A stretch of 28,891 nt of DNA. It comes from Thermoplasmata archaeon (lineage in GTDB: Archaea; Thermoplasmatota; Thermoplasmata; Lutacidiplasmatales; UBA184). Shown piece after piece: positions 13,177-20,476 of this stretch; positions within the stretch are counted from its first letter, which is position 1, and each line of letters starts with the position of its first letter. Location of the stretch: assembly GCA_021798415.1 (NCBI GenBank), contig JAJZGO010000008.1, forward strand, positions 1-28,891, read 5' to 3'. The notes below the pieces were generated by a model. The model ran no database searches. It was not told where the DNA came from and saw only the letters and a program-made list of their open reading frames with translations. Both the position numbers and the translations under genes were made by a program.

Positions 13177-13815
13177 GTGGGCCCGCTCCGCCGCTTCGAT
13201 GTGTCGATGCCGCTCTTTGCCGGAATGCCCGTGTTCCCCGGGGACATGCCGTTCGCGACGCGCCCGGTCTCGTCGGTCGAGCGCGGCGACCCGTACAGCC
13301 TCTCCGCGCTGACGTTAGGGTCGCACGCAGGAACGCATGTGGACCCTCCCTGCCACTTCATACCGGGGGGCCGGACGGTGGACGAGCTCGACCTCGAGCT
13401 CTTGAACGGTCCCTGCCGCGTCGTCGCGGTGGCGCCGGACGTGACGGCGATCGGCCCGAAGGAGGTCGCCGAGGTGCCGCCGGCGACCCGGAGGGTGATG
13501 TTCCGGACCGCGAACTCGGCCCGATGGGCCCGGGCTCTTGAGTTCTTCCCGGACTACGTTGGGGTCACCGCTCTTGGTGCGAAGGCGCTCTACGACCGCG
13601 GGACCCGCCTCGTCGGCGTGGACGCGCTATCGGTGGAGTCGGACCCGACGCACCGATTTCCCGTCCACCACTTCTGGCTCGGTGCGGGCGCGCTCATCCT
13701 CGAGGGACTCCTGCTCGCGGACGTCCCCGCCGGCGAGTACCGCCTCGACTGCCTGCCGCTGAAGATTCGCGGCGGCGACGGCGGACCGGCGCGAGTGACC
13801 CTGACCGCCCCGTAG
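13177..13815 (+). CDS. Cyclase / kynurenine formamidase-like metal hydrolase (PF04199 type)
   Basis: 212 residues from a GTG start (MGPLRRFDVSMPLF), chosen because the promoter elements overlap or crowd the upstream ATG at 13141. The family signature is HAGTHVDPPCHF (50-61), the metal-binding HxGTHxDxPxHF, preceded by the usual N-terminal block DVSMPLFAGMPVFPGD. Later come VGVDALSVE, HHFWLGAGALILEGLLL and a closing LPLKIRGGDGGPARV, which lines the active site in KynB-like enzymes. Members hydrolyse N-formylkynurenine or other amide/lactone/ester substrates. No tryptophan-breakdown gene is near, so the substrate is open. It is followed after 8 nt by the membrane protein gene. Confidence 0.85.
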   Translation: MGPLRRFDVSMPLFAGMPVFPGDMPFATRPVSSVERGDPYSLSALTLGSHAGTHVDPPCHFIPGGRTVDELDLELLNGPCRVVAVAPDVTAIGPKEVAEVPPATRRVMFRTANSARWARALEFFPDYVGVTALGAKALYDRGTRLVGVDALSVESDPTHRFPVHHFWLGAGALILEGLLLADVPAGEYRLDCLPLKIRGGDGGPARVTLTAP

Positions 13816-13823
13816 GTGCCGCG

Positions 13824-14255
13824 GTGGCCGTTCCGCCTCCCGGGTCGGGCCCGATCGCCCTCTCGCTCGCGACCTCGTCGTTCTACATCCTCGTCGCGAC
13901 GCTCGGCGCCTTCGTGGCGATGCTCTTCGTGCTGCGGCGCTACTACCCGAACCGAAAGCGCGGCTTCGAGGGGTACCTCGAGGCCGCCGGGGTCAGCCTC
14001 GCGTTCCTCGTGTTTGCGGTCGTGCTGGTCATCACCCTGGTCGTGCGCGACCCGGCCGCGAACTCCACGTCGTTCGCCCTGTACGAGACGATCCTGAGCG
14101 GCTACTGGCTCGCGTTCGCGATCCCCGTGGTGACCGTGGGAAGCTCGGTGCAGGCCCGCAGCCGTGGGGCCATCCGATGGCTCGTCCCGTCGGTCGTGGT
14201 CGCGACGGTGATGTTCTTCGCCGTGTTCGGCTACTACTACGCCGCCGGGGGCTAG
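13824..14255 (+). CDS. Four-helix membrane protein of unknown function
   Basis: 143 residues, GTG start 8 nt after the cyclase stop with ggtg as a weak Shine-Dalgarno element, so likely cotranscribed. Hydrophobic segments lie at about 17-37, 50-75, 88-108 and 118-140. Short basic loops (RRYYPNRKRGFEGY after helix 1, QARSRGAIRW after helix 3) suggest both of these loops are cytoplasmic. No catalytic motif or named family is recognised. Confidence 0.7.
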   Translation: MAVPPPGSGPIALSLATSSFYILVATLGAFVAMLFVLRRYYPNRKRGFEGYLEAAGVSLAFLVFAVVLVITLVVRDPAANSTSFALYETILSGYWLAFAIPVVTVGSSVQARSRGAIRWLVPSVVVATVMFFAVFGYYYAAGG

Positions 14256-14269
14256 TTCCCCCGCGGGGC

Positions 14270-14452
14270 TCAGTCCCTCTCGTCGGGCGGCAGAAGGTCG
14301 GGGATCCCGTCTTGGATCGGGTAGTCGACCGCGCACTTCGAACAGCGGAGCGTGCCGTCGACGATCTCGGCCGACTCTTGCTTGCGGACGGTGAGCGCGA
14401 GCTCGCCCCGGCAGACCGGGCAGCGCAGGATCTCGAGAAGGTCCGGCCTCAC
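14270..14452 (-). CDS. Trm112-like / UPF0434 zinc-ribbon protein
   Basis: 60 residues: MRPDLLEILRCPVC, CxxC at 11-14, LRCSKC (CxxC at 37-40), then the hallmark DYPIQDGIPDLLP. This is the Trm112/YcaR fold. Trm112 proteins bind and activate several SAM methyltransferases acting on tRNA, rRNA and release factors. The GTG start (14450-14452) overlaps the aIF2-gamma stop (TGA at 14449-14451) as GTGA, so translation is coupled. Being last in an S6e/aIF2-gamma operon suits a factor servicing translation. The longer frame up to 14845 on this strand is a shadow of aIF2-gamma. Confidence 0.9.
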   Translation of the reverse strand: MRPDLLEILRCPVCRGELALTVRKQESAEIVDGTLRCSKCAVDYPIQDGIPDLLPPDERD

Positions 14453-15684
14453 TTCCCCGGTCCCTCCACGATGCCGAAACCGATCAGGCGCCAGGCGTTC
14501 AGTCGACGGGAGATCGCGACCCGGCTGCCCGGGAAGACGGTGACCGCCCGGTTGAGCGCGAGCTCGACCTCCTCGCCGCGGGCGCTCGTGACCTTCCCGC
14601 TTGCGACGGTCGTGCCGACGGTGATCGCCAGAAGCTCGCTCGTGCGGATCTTGTCGACCTTGATCTCCCGCTGGGCGCCGAGCACGCGCTCGAGGAGCGT
14701 CGCCTTGAGGCGGATCTTCTGGCTCACCGGCGGGAGGCTCCCGACCGTGCCGACGAGGCGGCCGGTGAGCCCGTCGCCCTTCGCCAGCGCGGGGTCGAGG
14801 CTGGTGCCGAGCGCGGCGAGGCCCCCGGGGCGCAGCTCGTCCCACTCCTGACCGCCCGAGATGATCGACGTGACCTTCGTCCGGAGCGATTCCGATGCGC
14901 CTGCGCTCGCCCCGGCGCGTCCCGGCCGGATCTCGATCTCTTCGTCGCGCGTGATCCGACCCTGCAGCAGGGAGCCCCCGAGGACTCCGCCGCGCAGCTC
15001 CTTCGGCCGGGTGCCCGGTCGGTTGACGTCGAACGACCGCGCGACGTACATGAGCGGTGGCTTCGTGAGGTCGCGAACGGGCGTCGGGATCGTCGCCTCG
15101 AGCGCCCCGATGAGGGCATCGATCCCGACCCGGTGGTTGGCGCTCACGGGGATCACCGGGGCGCCCGCGACAGGGGACCCCTTGAGGAACTCCACGATCT
15201 CGCCGTAGTTCTGCTCGGCGGCCTCCGCGGAGAGGAGGTCGATCTTGTTCTGGACCACCACGACCTTACGGACGCCGATGATGTCGAGCGCGTAGAGGTG
15301 CTCCCGGGTTTGGGGCTGGGGGCAATGCTCGTTCGCCGCGACCAGCAAGAGCGCGCCGTCCATGATCGCCGCTCCCGAGAGCATCGTCTCCATCAGGGTC
15401 TCGTGGCCCGGGGCGTCGACGAACGAGACCGCTCTCAGGAACTTTGCCTCGCCGCCGCACGCGGCGCAGACCGGCGACGTCGAGTAGCCGGCCGGCTCCG
15501 GGCAGTTCGGGCACTTGTAGAACGCCGCGTCCGCGTAGCCGAGCTTGATCGAGATCCCGCGCTTCAGTTCCTCGGAATGCCGGTCGGTCCATTCGCCCGT
15601 GAGGGCCTGGGTCAGCGTCGTCTTGCCGTGGTCGACGTGCCCCACCAGGCCGATGTTGACCTCGGGCTGTCGCGGTACCTTCAT
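14449..15684 (-). CDS. Translation initiation factor aIF2 subunit gamma
   Basis: GTPase subunit of aIF2, which brings initiator Met-tRNA to the ribosome. 411 residues (standard about 410-415). G1 loop GHVDHGKTT (15-23), switch 1 region RHSEELKRGISI, a zinc knuckle C58-x2-C61 with C73-x2-C76, G3 DAPGH (90-94), G4 NKID, then the domain II and III beta barrels including NRPGTRPKELRGGVLGGSLLQGR. The ATG at 15684 overlaps the S6e stop (ATGA at 15681-15684). The upstream extension of the open frame to 16152 is only the S6e gene read out of frame. S6e next to aIF2-gamma is a conserved archaeal arrangement. Confidence 0.97.
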   Translation of the reverse strand: MKVPRQPEVNIGLVGHVDHGKTTLTQALTGEWTDRHSEELKRGISIKLGYADAAFYKCPNCPEPAGYSTSPVCAACGGEAKFLRAVSFVDAPGHETLMETMLSGAAIMDGALLLVAANEHCPQPQTREHLYALDIIGVRKVVVVQNKIDLLSAEAAEQNYGEIVEFLKGSPVAGAPVIPVSANHRVGIDALIGALEATIPTPVRDLTKPPLMYVARSFDVNRPGTRPKELRGGVLGGSLLQGRITRDEEIEIRPGRAGASAGASESLRTKVTSIISGGQEWDELRPGGLAALGTSLDPALAKGDGLTGRLVGTVGSLPPVSQKIRLKATLLERVLGAQREIKVDKIRTSELLAITVGTTVASGKVTSARGEEVELALNRAVTVFPGSRVAISRRLNAWRLIGFGIVEGPGK

Positions 15685-16058
15685 GAGGCGCCGAAGAGCT
15701 CCGCGAGCGACTTCGACCCCTTCTGTTCGACGACGAGGCTGATCTGGACCGTGTCCTCGCTGATCGTGTTGCCACGGAACGTACGGCGCTTGCGCATGCC
15801 GGCCCGGGGCGCTTTGAAGCCGAAGCCCTCGCCGACGAACAGGCGCGTCTGGCGGGCACCGGGCAGGTCGGGTCGCAACGGGAACCCGCTCCTGTCCGTA
15901 CCGCCGGTGATGCGGAACGTGTACCCGACAGCCCCGATCAGCTCGCCGCCCACCGTCTCGCCGATCCTCTTTCCGAGGAAGCCGGCGGCCTGCGGGTCGC
16001 CGACGGTCCGAGCGAGCGACGCCGCCCGTTCGGAGATGACCAACTTGTACTCGACCAT
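15681..16058 (-). CDS. rps6e: 30S ribosomal protein S6e
   Basis: 125 residues, archaeal length (no eukaryotic phosphorylated tail). Typical blocks: VGDPQAAGFLGKRIGETVGGELIG, YTFRITGGTDRSGFPLRPDLPGARQTRLFVGEGFGFKAPR in parts, and MRKRRTFRGNTISEDTVQISLVV. It is first gene of the S6e, aIF2-gamma, Trm112-like operon, with each junction overlapping by 4 bp. Confidence 0.97.
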   Translation of the reverse strand: MVEYKLVISERAASLARTVGDPQAAGFLGKRIGETVGGELIGAVGYTFRITGGTDRSGFPLRPDLPGARQTRLFVGEGFGFKAPRAGMRKRRTFRGNTISEDTVQISLVVEQKGSKSLAELFGAS

Positions 16059-16096
16059 CGCGTCTCCCGACTGGGGGCCGCGCGAGTCGAGGGTCG

Positions 16097-16105
16097 TTTA
16101 AATAG
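16097..16105 (-). promoter_or_regulatory. TATA box of the S6e operon
   Basis: The minus strand reads gctatttaaa, the most AT-rich promoter in the window, about 42 nt before the S6e ATG; a leader of roughly 15 nt is expected. It faces the divergent prepilin peptidase promoter. Confidence 0.65.
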
Positions 16106-16172
16106 CTTTGCGGGCCGCCGCGTCGCCCGGGTCGCTCGCGGCTCTCGGCCACCCCTCGCGTGCACTCGAGGG

Positions 16173-16179
16173 TCTTAAG
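16173..16179 (+). promoter_or_regulatory. TATA-like box for prepilin peptidase
   Basis: cttaaga, about 45 nt before the GTG at 16221. The expected roughly 20-nt leader contains ggaggaggtg (16206-16215), a strong Shine-Dalgarno match 5 nt from the start codon; this gene is thus leadered. Confidence 0.5.
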
Positions 16180-16220
16180 AATCCCGCCGGTCGTCGAACG
16201 GTGGCGGAGGAGGTGCGGTC

Positions 16221-17141
16221 GTGGTCGGTCTCGGGGAGGGGGCTCTCGCCGTCGAGGTCGGCCTCCTCCTCGCGGGGTTCGGCTACGCTGCCTACGAGGA
16301 CCTCCGGACGCGCGAGGTGACCGACGCCCTCTGGCAGGTCCTCGGGGTCGCGGGCCTCCTGGTCGGTGCGGTGGCGCTCTTCCCCGGGGGGGCGATCCCG
16401 CTCCTGCTCTGGCTCGCGGTCGGCGGGCTCGCGGCGGAGCACATGTTTGCCTGGGACCAGCGTCTCGGTCCCCGTCTTGAGCCGTACGCCGACCTCCTCG
16501 AGCTGGGCGGCTACGGGGCGGTGGCGGCCCTTGTCTTCGGCGTGGCGGTCCGGTTCGGCGTCGGAGACGGCGGGGTTCCGATCGCGGTCATCGCGGTCTT
16601 CGCGTCGGTCCTGATCGCACGGGGGCTCTTCGAGGCCGGGGTGCTGTACGGCGGCGCGGACGCCAAAGCGCTCATGATCGCCGGGCTCCTCGTACCGCTC
16701 TTCCCGTCCCCGTGGCTCCTCGCGTCGCCGGCGCTCGTGCCGCTGACGAGCGTACTGCCGTTCTCGGTCGACCTGCTCATGAACGCAGCGCTCCTGTCGC
16801 TCGCGGTCCCGGTCGGCGTGGCGGTCCGGAATGCGGCGCGCGGGGAGTTCGAGCTCTGGCGAGGATTCACCGGTTTCTCGATCCCGGTGGCGGAGCTGCC
16901 GCGCCGGTTCGTCTGGGTCCGAGACCCGTCGTTCGGAGACGCCCGACGTGAGGAGGGGGAGGTCGAGACCTCGGAGGACGACCGACTCCGGCGGGTCGAG
17001 ATCGCGCGCGAATTGGCCGACCGGGGGATCCGCCGGGTGTGGGTCACGCCCCAGATCCCGTTCCTGGTGGTGATGGCCGTCGGGGCGGTCGCGGCGCTCC
17101 TCGCCGGGAACCTCGTGGTCGACCTGATCCGGCTCGTCTAG
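16221..17141 (+). CDS. Prepilin/preflagellin peptidase (A24 family, FlaK/PibD type)
   Basis: Membrane aspartic protease that cuts the class III signal peptides of archaellins and pilins. 306 residues. First catalytic Asp is D27 in YEDLRTREVTD (the D-x5-V/T block of TM1-TM2). The second is D147 in YGGADAKAL, a variant of the GxGD motif. Hydrophobic helices are at about 10-24, 37-54, 57-75, 98-112, 120-137, 152-170, 185-203 and 283-303. A charged cytoplasmic domain (about 205-275) precedes the last helix. No archaellum or pilus genes are in the window. The start is supported by a good Shine-Dalgarno site. Confidence 0.85.
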   Translation: MVGLGEGALAVEVGLLLAGFGYAAYEDLRTREVTDALWQVLGVAGLLVGAVALFPGGAIPLLLWLAVGGLAAEHMFAWDQRLGPRLEPYADLLELGGYGAVAALVFGVAVRFGVGDGGVPIAVIAVFASVLIARGLFEAGVLYGGADAKALMIAGLLVPLFPSPWLLASPALVPLTSVLPFSVDLLMNAALLSLAVPVGVAVRNAARGEFELWRGFTGFSIPVAELPRRFVWVRDPSFGDARREEGEVETSEDDRLRRVEIARELADRGIRRVWVTPQIPFLVVMAVGAVAALLAGNLVVDLIRLV

Positions 17142-17153
17142 CGGTCCCGCAAC

Positions 17154-17162
17154 AAAGCTTTT
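17154..17162 (+). promoter_or_regulatory. TATA-like box for the B12-mutase subunit operon
   Basis: aaagctttt, about 30 nt before the ATG at 17188; it should drive the mutase subunit, MeaB and methyltransferase genes. Confidence 0.55.
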
Positions 17163-17187
17163 CTCCGCCGTCCTCGTCAAGGAATCG

Positions 17188-17613
17188 ATGGGAGTCACGA
17201 CGCGCCCGCGACGGACGAGCCCGATCCGCGTCCTGATCGCGAAACCGGGACTCGACGGCCACGACCGCGGCGCGAAGGTCGTCGCCCGCGCGCTCCGGGA
17301 CGCCGGCATGGAGGTCATCTACACCGGACTGCGCCAGTCCCCGGAGGAGATCGTTCGGGCGGCCCTCGAGGAGGACGTCGACCTCATTGGCCTCTCGATC
17401 CTCTCGGGCGCCCATATGGCCCTCTTCCCGCGGGTCCTCGCTCTCCTGAAGCGCCAGCGGGCCGCCAGCGTCCCGGTCTTCGCCGGGGGGATCATCCCCG
17501 ACGAGGACGCGAAGCGCCTCAAGAGGGCGGGGATCCGCGCGATCTTCGGCCCCGGCACATCGCTCGGGGAGATCGTCTCGACCGCCGAGAAGCTCGCACG
17601 TTCCCGGGCATGA
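17188..17613 (+). CDS. Methylmalonyl-CoA mutase, B12-binding (C-terminal domain) subunit
   Basis: Stand-alone cobalamin-binding subunit of methylmalonyl-CoA mutase, which interconverts (R)-methylmalonyl-CoA and succinyl-CoA. The 141 residues carry the base-off B12 motif: DGHDRGA with lower cobalt ligand H25, SILSG (70-74) and FAGG (98-101). Archaeal mutases are often split, with the catalytic TIM-barrel subunit encoded elsewhere; it is not in this window. The stop overlaps the next start (ATGA at 17610-17613), coupling it to its GTPase chaperone. Confidence 0.95.
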   Translation: MGVTTRPRRTSPIRVLIAKPGLDGHDRGAKVVARALRDAGMEVIYTGLRQSPEEIVRAALEEDVDLIGLSILSGAHMALFPRVLALLKRQRAASVPVFAGGIIPDEDAKRLKRAGIRAIFGPGTSLGEIVSTAEKLARSRA

Positions 17614-18575
17614 CGCGGCCCGGCCCGTTGCCGAGCGCGGCGCGTGCGATCGTGAAAGGCGATCGGCGGGCGCTCGCGCGGGCGATCACGGCGATCGAGA
17701 ACGGCGACCCGGCGGCCGACCCGGTCCTCCGGGCACTCTACCCGCGGACCCGCGGCGTGCCGGTGGTGGGGATCGCGGGCCCCCTCGGTGTCGGAAAGTC
17801 GAGTCTCATCAACGCCCTCGTCGCGAAGCTCCGCACCGAGGGCCGTACGGTCGCGGTCGTCGCGGTCGACCCATCGAGCCCGTTCTCGGGAGGCTCGGTG
17901 CTCGGGGACCGCATCCGCTTCGAGCGAAGCGCCGACGACACCGGAGTGTTCTTCCGGTCGATGGCGAGCCGGGGCGCCGCCGGGGGTCTCGCCGCGGCCA
18001 CGCTCGAAGCGACCCGACTGCTCGACGCCGCCGGGTTCGACGTCGTGCTCGTCGAGACCGTCGGGAGCGGCCAGGTCGACGTGGCGATCCGCGAGGTCGC
18101 GACCACGCGGGTCGTCGTCGTCGTCCCCCACCTCGGCGACGAGGTCCAGACGCTCAAGGCCGGGCTCTTCGAGATCGCCGACGTCTTCTGCGTGAACAAG
18201 GTCGACCTTCCGGGCGCGGACCTCGCGCGTCGGGACCTCGACGACCTCGTGGCGCTCGGCTCGTGGCCGGGCGGCTGGACCCCGGTCGTCGTCGGGACGT
18301 CGACCGCACCGCCGAGCGGTCTCGACGACCTGTGGGCCGCCGTGGAGGCGCACGAGCGCCACCTCGACGCCTCGGGCGGCCGGGCCGCCGACGAACGCCG
18401 CCGCCTGTCGGGGGAGATCGTGGGCCTCGTGCGGGACCGGGTCGGGCGCGACCTCATCGACCGGCTCGAACGCGACCCGGAGCTGAGGCGGCTGCTCGAC
18501 CGGGTCGTCGCCCGCTCGCTCGACCCCCGGGCGGCGGCCGACCGTCTCCTCGCCAGTTCGCGCCGGTCCCGCTAG
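17610..18575 (+). CDS. MeaB/ArgK-type G3E GTPase, methylmalonyl-CoA mutase chaperone
   Basis: GTPase that protects and reloads the B12 mutase, like MeaB and human MMAA. 321 residues. Walker A GPLGVGKSS (57-65), AVDPSSPFSGGSVLGDRIRF (switch region), RSMASRGAAGGL, G3-like VETVGSGQVD, G4 NKVD. The helical C-terminal arm used for dimerisation is present. Family members usually read GPPGAGKST and VETVGVGQSE, so this copy is slightly divergent in the P-loop and switch. Translation is coupled to the mutase subunit; the methyltransferase gene follows after 7 nt. Confidence 0.93.
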   Translation: MTRPGPLPSAARAIVKGDRRALARAITAIENGDPAADPVLRALYPRTRGVPVVGIAGPLGVGKSSLINALVAKLRTEGRTVAVVAVDPSSPFSGGSVLGDRIRFERSADDTGVFFRSMASRGAAGGLAAATLEATRLLDAAGFDVVLVETVGSGQVDVAIREVATTRVVVVVPHLGDEVQTLKAGLFEIADVFCVNKVDLPGADLARRDLDDLVALGSWPGGWTPVVVGTSTAPPSGLDDLWAAVEAHERHLDASGGRAADERRRLSGEIVGLVRDRVGRDLIDRLERDPELRRLLDRVVARSLDPRAAADRLLASSRRSR

Positions 18576-18582
18576 GCCCCGC

Positions 18583-19158
18583 ATGGTCGACCCCGTGTTC
18601 CTCCTGGCCGTGGTCGGGCTCGTCGGCGGGATCGTGGCCGCGTACTTCGTCTTCGCGTCGTTCGCGTTCGGCGCCGGGTACGAGCCGACCCCCCGCCGGG
18701 CGGTGGAGACGATGCTCGCGTTCGCCGGGGTCGGGCCGGCCGACACCCTCTACGACCTCGGCGCGGGAACCGGTGCGATCGTCTTCCGGGCGGCTCGGAC
18801 GTACGGGGCGCGCGTCGTCGGGGTCGAGGTCGAACCGATCCGTCTCGCGATCCTGCGCCTGCGCGTACGGTTCGGCCGCTCCTCCGACCGGATCACGATC
18901 CGCTGGGGCAACCTCTTCGACCAGGACTTCCGGGAGGCGACGGTCGTGACCGCGTTCCTCTGGCCCGGAGCGATGACCCGTCTCCGGCCGAAGCTCGAGG
19001 CCGAGCTGCCGAACGGCGCCCGGGTGGTGAGCCACTGCCACCCGGTTCCCGGATGGACGAGCGAGCGGTACGAACGATCGACGGACGTCTACCTCTACCG
19101 CTGGCCCGCCGCGCGCGGGGGCGCCGCTGGGACGCCCGGGCCTACGGGTGGTACCTGA
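18583..19158 (+). CDS. Membrane-anchored SAM methyltransferase, FAM173/aKMT-like
   Basis: 191 residues: an N-terminal membrane helix (about 5-28), then YEPTPRR (33-39), then the SAM-binding motif I YDLGAGTG (57-64), motif II GVEVEP (80-85) and a late LPNGARVVSHCHPVPGW. That pattern (YxPTP, SAM motif, RVxSxxxPxPGW) is that of FAM173-type lysine methyltransferases and archaeal aKMT enzymes, which modify exposed lysines, in animals on the ATP synthase c-ring or ADP/ATP carrier. The membrane anchor suggests a membrane-protein substrate here, but that is inference. It is last in the mutase/MeaB operon; the tail overlaps the 42-aa gene on the other strand. Confidence 0.8.
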   Translation: MVDPVFLLAVVGLVGGIVAAYFVFASFAFGAGYEPTPRRAVETMLAFAGVGPADTLYDLGAGTGAIVFRAARTYGARVVGVEVEPIRLAILRLRVRFGRSSDRITIRWGNLFDQDFREATVVTAFLWPGAMTRLRPKLEAELPNGARVVSHCHPVPGWTSERYERSTDVYLYRWPAARGGAAGTPGPTGGT

Positions 19159-19270
19159 ACCAGAACGCGGCGCCGACGACGAAGACGCCGAGGACCACAA
19201 GGGTCGCGGCGATCCAACCCGAGTTCGCCGACCGCGAGTCGTCGTACCCCGGAGCGGCGGAAGCGGACAC
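19142..19270 (-). CDS. 42-aa single-span membrane peptide
   Basis: GTG start, sequence beginning MSASAAPGYDDSRSANSG, then one membrane helix WIAATLVVLGVFVVGAAFWF (19-38) and a short RYHP end. A TATA-like box lies about 25 nt upstream, which supports a leaderless gene of its own. The predicted N-terminus is short and polar, with no signal peptidase site evident. Function unknown. The stop lies within the methyltransferase gene's last codons on the other strand (17-bp overlap). Confidence 0.6.
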   Translation of the reverse strand: MSASAAPGYDDSRSANSGWIAATLVVLGVFVVGAAFWFRYHP

Positions 19271-19291
19271 GCGGGGTCCACCGCACCCGGG

Positions 19292-19299
19292 GTTTATGA
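19292..19299 (-). promoter_or_regulatory. TATA-like box for the 42-aa membrane peptide
   Basis: The minus strand reads tcataaac about 25 nt before the GTG at 19270. Confidence 0.45.
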
Positions 19300-19325
19300 G
19301 GGTTCGATACGCACCGGGCGGGGAC

Positions 19326-19538
19326 TCACGGAATACCCGCGCCGAGTTGGCCGTTCACGCCGAAGTAGATGACGACCGCCGCGACCAGGATCGCGGCGGC
19401 GAACGAGACGATCACGAACGTTCGGGGAAACGGCACGGGTTCCGGCTCGGTCGGCATGGCCGGCGCAGTCGGGGGGGAGTTCATGACCCCGTCGTTCGTG
19501 TCCGGCGTCGCGCGTTCCCGCCGAGGTCGCCGGGTCAC
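19326..19538 (-). CDS. 70-aa single-span membrane protein, coupled to FKBP gene
   Basis: Begins GTG at 19536-19538, overlapping the FKBP stop (GTGA), so translation is coupled. Residues 1-38 are polar and basic/Pro-rich; residues 40-59 (TFVIVSFAAAILVAAVVIYF) form one membrane helix; a short GVNGQLGAGIP tail follows. An internal ATG (MNSPP, at 19484) is an alternative start. No known family. Its position after a soluble isomerase suggests a possible membrane partner for it, but this is inference. Confidence 0.65.
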   Translation of the reverse strand: MTRRPRRERATPDTNDGVMNSPPTAPAMPTEPEPVPFPRTFVIVSFAAAILVAAVVIYFGVNGQLGAGIP

Positions 19539-20443
19539 GCCTCGGGGTGGGTCGGGTGACCGCGCGCCTTCGGCGGAGCTTTCGCCCGGGTCTCGGCCGG
19601 CGGCGCGGGCTCGGGCGGCACGTCGGCCCCGGCGGTCGCGGGCTCGCCGTCGGCGGCGGCCTTCGACGCGGCGGCCGGAGCGGTCTCCGCCTTCTTCTCC
19701 TCGACCGGCGTCACGTACTCCTCGACGACCCGGATCGTTCGGGGGTGAACGTAGGAGCGCAGGCGGTCGATCACGCGCGGCTTGGCCGCGAGCCAGTTGA
19801 TGTCGAACTTCGAGCGCTCGGGGAGGGTCAGGGTGAGCGTGTGGGCGTGGTGCTCGACGCCGAACTCCGAGGACCGGCCGTACTGCAGCTCGAGGACCGC
19901 TCGCGCCTGAGCGACCGGGTCAACGATGCGCTCGAGGATCGTGAACTTGCCCCGGACCTTGCGTCCCGCGAACGGCGGGTTGAAGTCGACCCGAACGCGG
20001 GCGGCCGTCAACGAGACGACGCGGCCGCGGCGACCCTCGATCGTGAGGACGGTGCCGATGTCGAGCCGCGCGTCCTCCCGTCGCATCTCGGGCAGTCGTT
20101 CGACCTCGTGCATCGAGAACAGCTCGATCAGCTTCGGGTCCCGCTCGCCGAACGCGTCCGAGGGAGCGAACTCCCGTTCGACGGCGTCCCCGACCTTGAC
20201 GCCGACGAGGGCGTTCTCGATCCCGCCCGGGAACCGGTCCCCACCGACCTGGTGAGGCCGTGGCCCGAAGGCGAACCCTTCCGGGGTCGCGATCTTCTGC
20301 TCCTCGGCGACCTCGGCGTGGGTCGTGTCGAGGAGTTCGGTCTTGCCTGCGGTCTCGGCCCACAGGTCGTATTCGATGCGAACGAGGTCCCCCGACCGGG
20401 TGAGGTCGGAAGGGGTGGGCGCCGCCGGCGCCTCGGGCGACAT
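19535..20443 (-). CDS. FKBP-type peptidyl-prolyl cis-trans isomerase, long archaeal type
   Basis: 302 residues. The N-terminal FKBP/SlyD-like domain starts GDLVRIEYDLWAET (18-31), has an inserted flap, then GGDRFPGGIENALVGVKVGDAVEREFAPSDAFGERDPKLI-type sequence, the usual VGE/PEDAYG region. Next comes the strand FNPPFAGRKVRGKFTI that closes the FKBP fold. From about 165 to 245 is an extra C-terminal domain as in long archaeal FKBPs, then an Ala/Pro/Glu-rich disordered tail of about 55 residues. Role: folding of prolyl-limited proteins and chaperone activity. Its promoter overlaps the stop codon of the upstream glycosyltransferase gene. Confidence 0.9.
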   Translation of the reverse strand: MSPEAPAAPTPSDLTRSGDLVRIEYDLWAETAGKTELLDTTHAEVAEEQKIATPEGFAFGPRPHQVGGDRFPGGIENALVGVKVGDAVEREFAPSDAFGERDPKLIELFSMHEVERLPEMRREDARLDIGTVLTIEGRRGRVVSLTAARVRVDFNPPFAGRKVRGKFTILERIVDPVAQARAVLELQYGRSSEFGVEHHAHTLTLTLPERSKFDINWLAAKPRVIDRLRSYVHPRTIRVVEEYVTPVEEKKAETAPAAASKAAADGEPATAGADVPPEPAPPAETRAKAPPKARGHPTHPEA

Positions 20444-20466
20444 GGCCCCGCCGAACCGGGGGGTCG

Positions 20467-20476
20467 CTTAAGGTTT
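20467..20476 (-). promoter_or_regulatory. TATA-like box for FKBP
   Basis: The minus strand reads aaccttaagc, about 28 nt before the ATG at 20443. The TAA stop of the upstream glycosyltransferase (20468-20470) lies inside this element. Confidence 0.5.

Noticed and set aside
15685..16152. N-terminal extension of aIF2-gamma through the S6e gene
   Set aside because: It is the S6e gene in another frame; the ATG at 15684 overlaps the S6e stop and starts the standard MKVPRQPEVNIGLVGHVDHG sequence.
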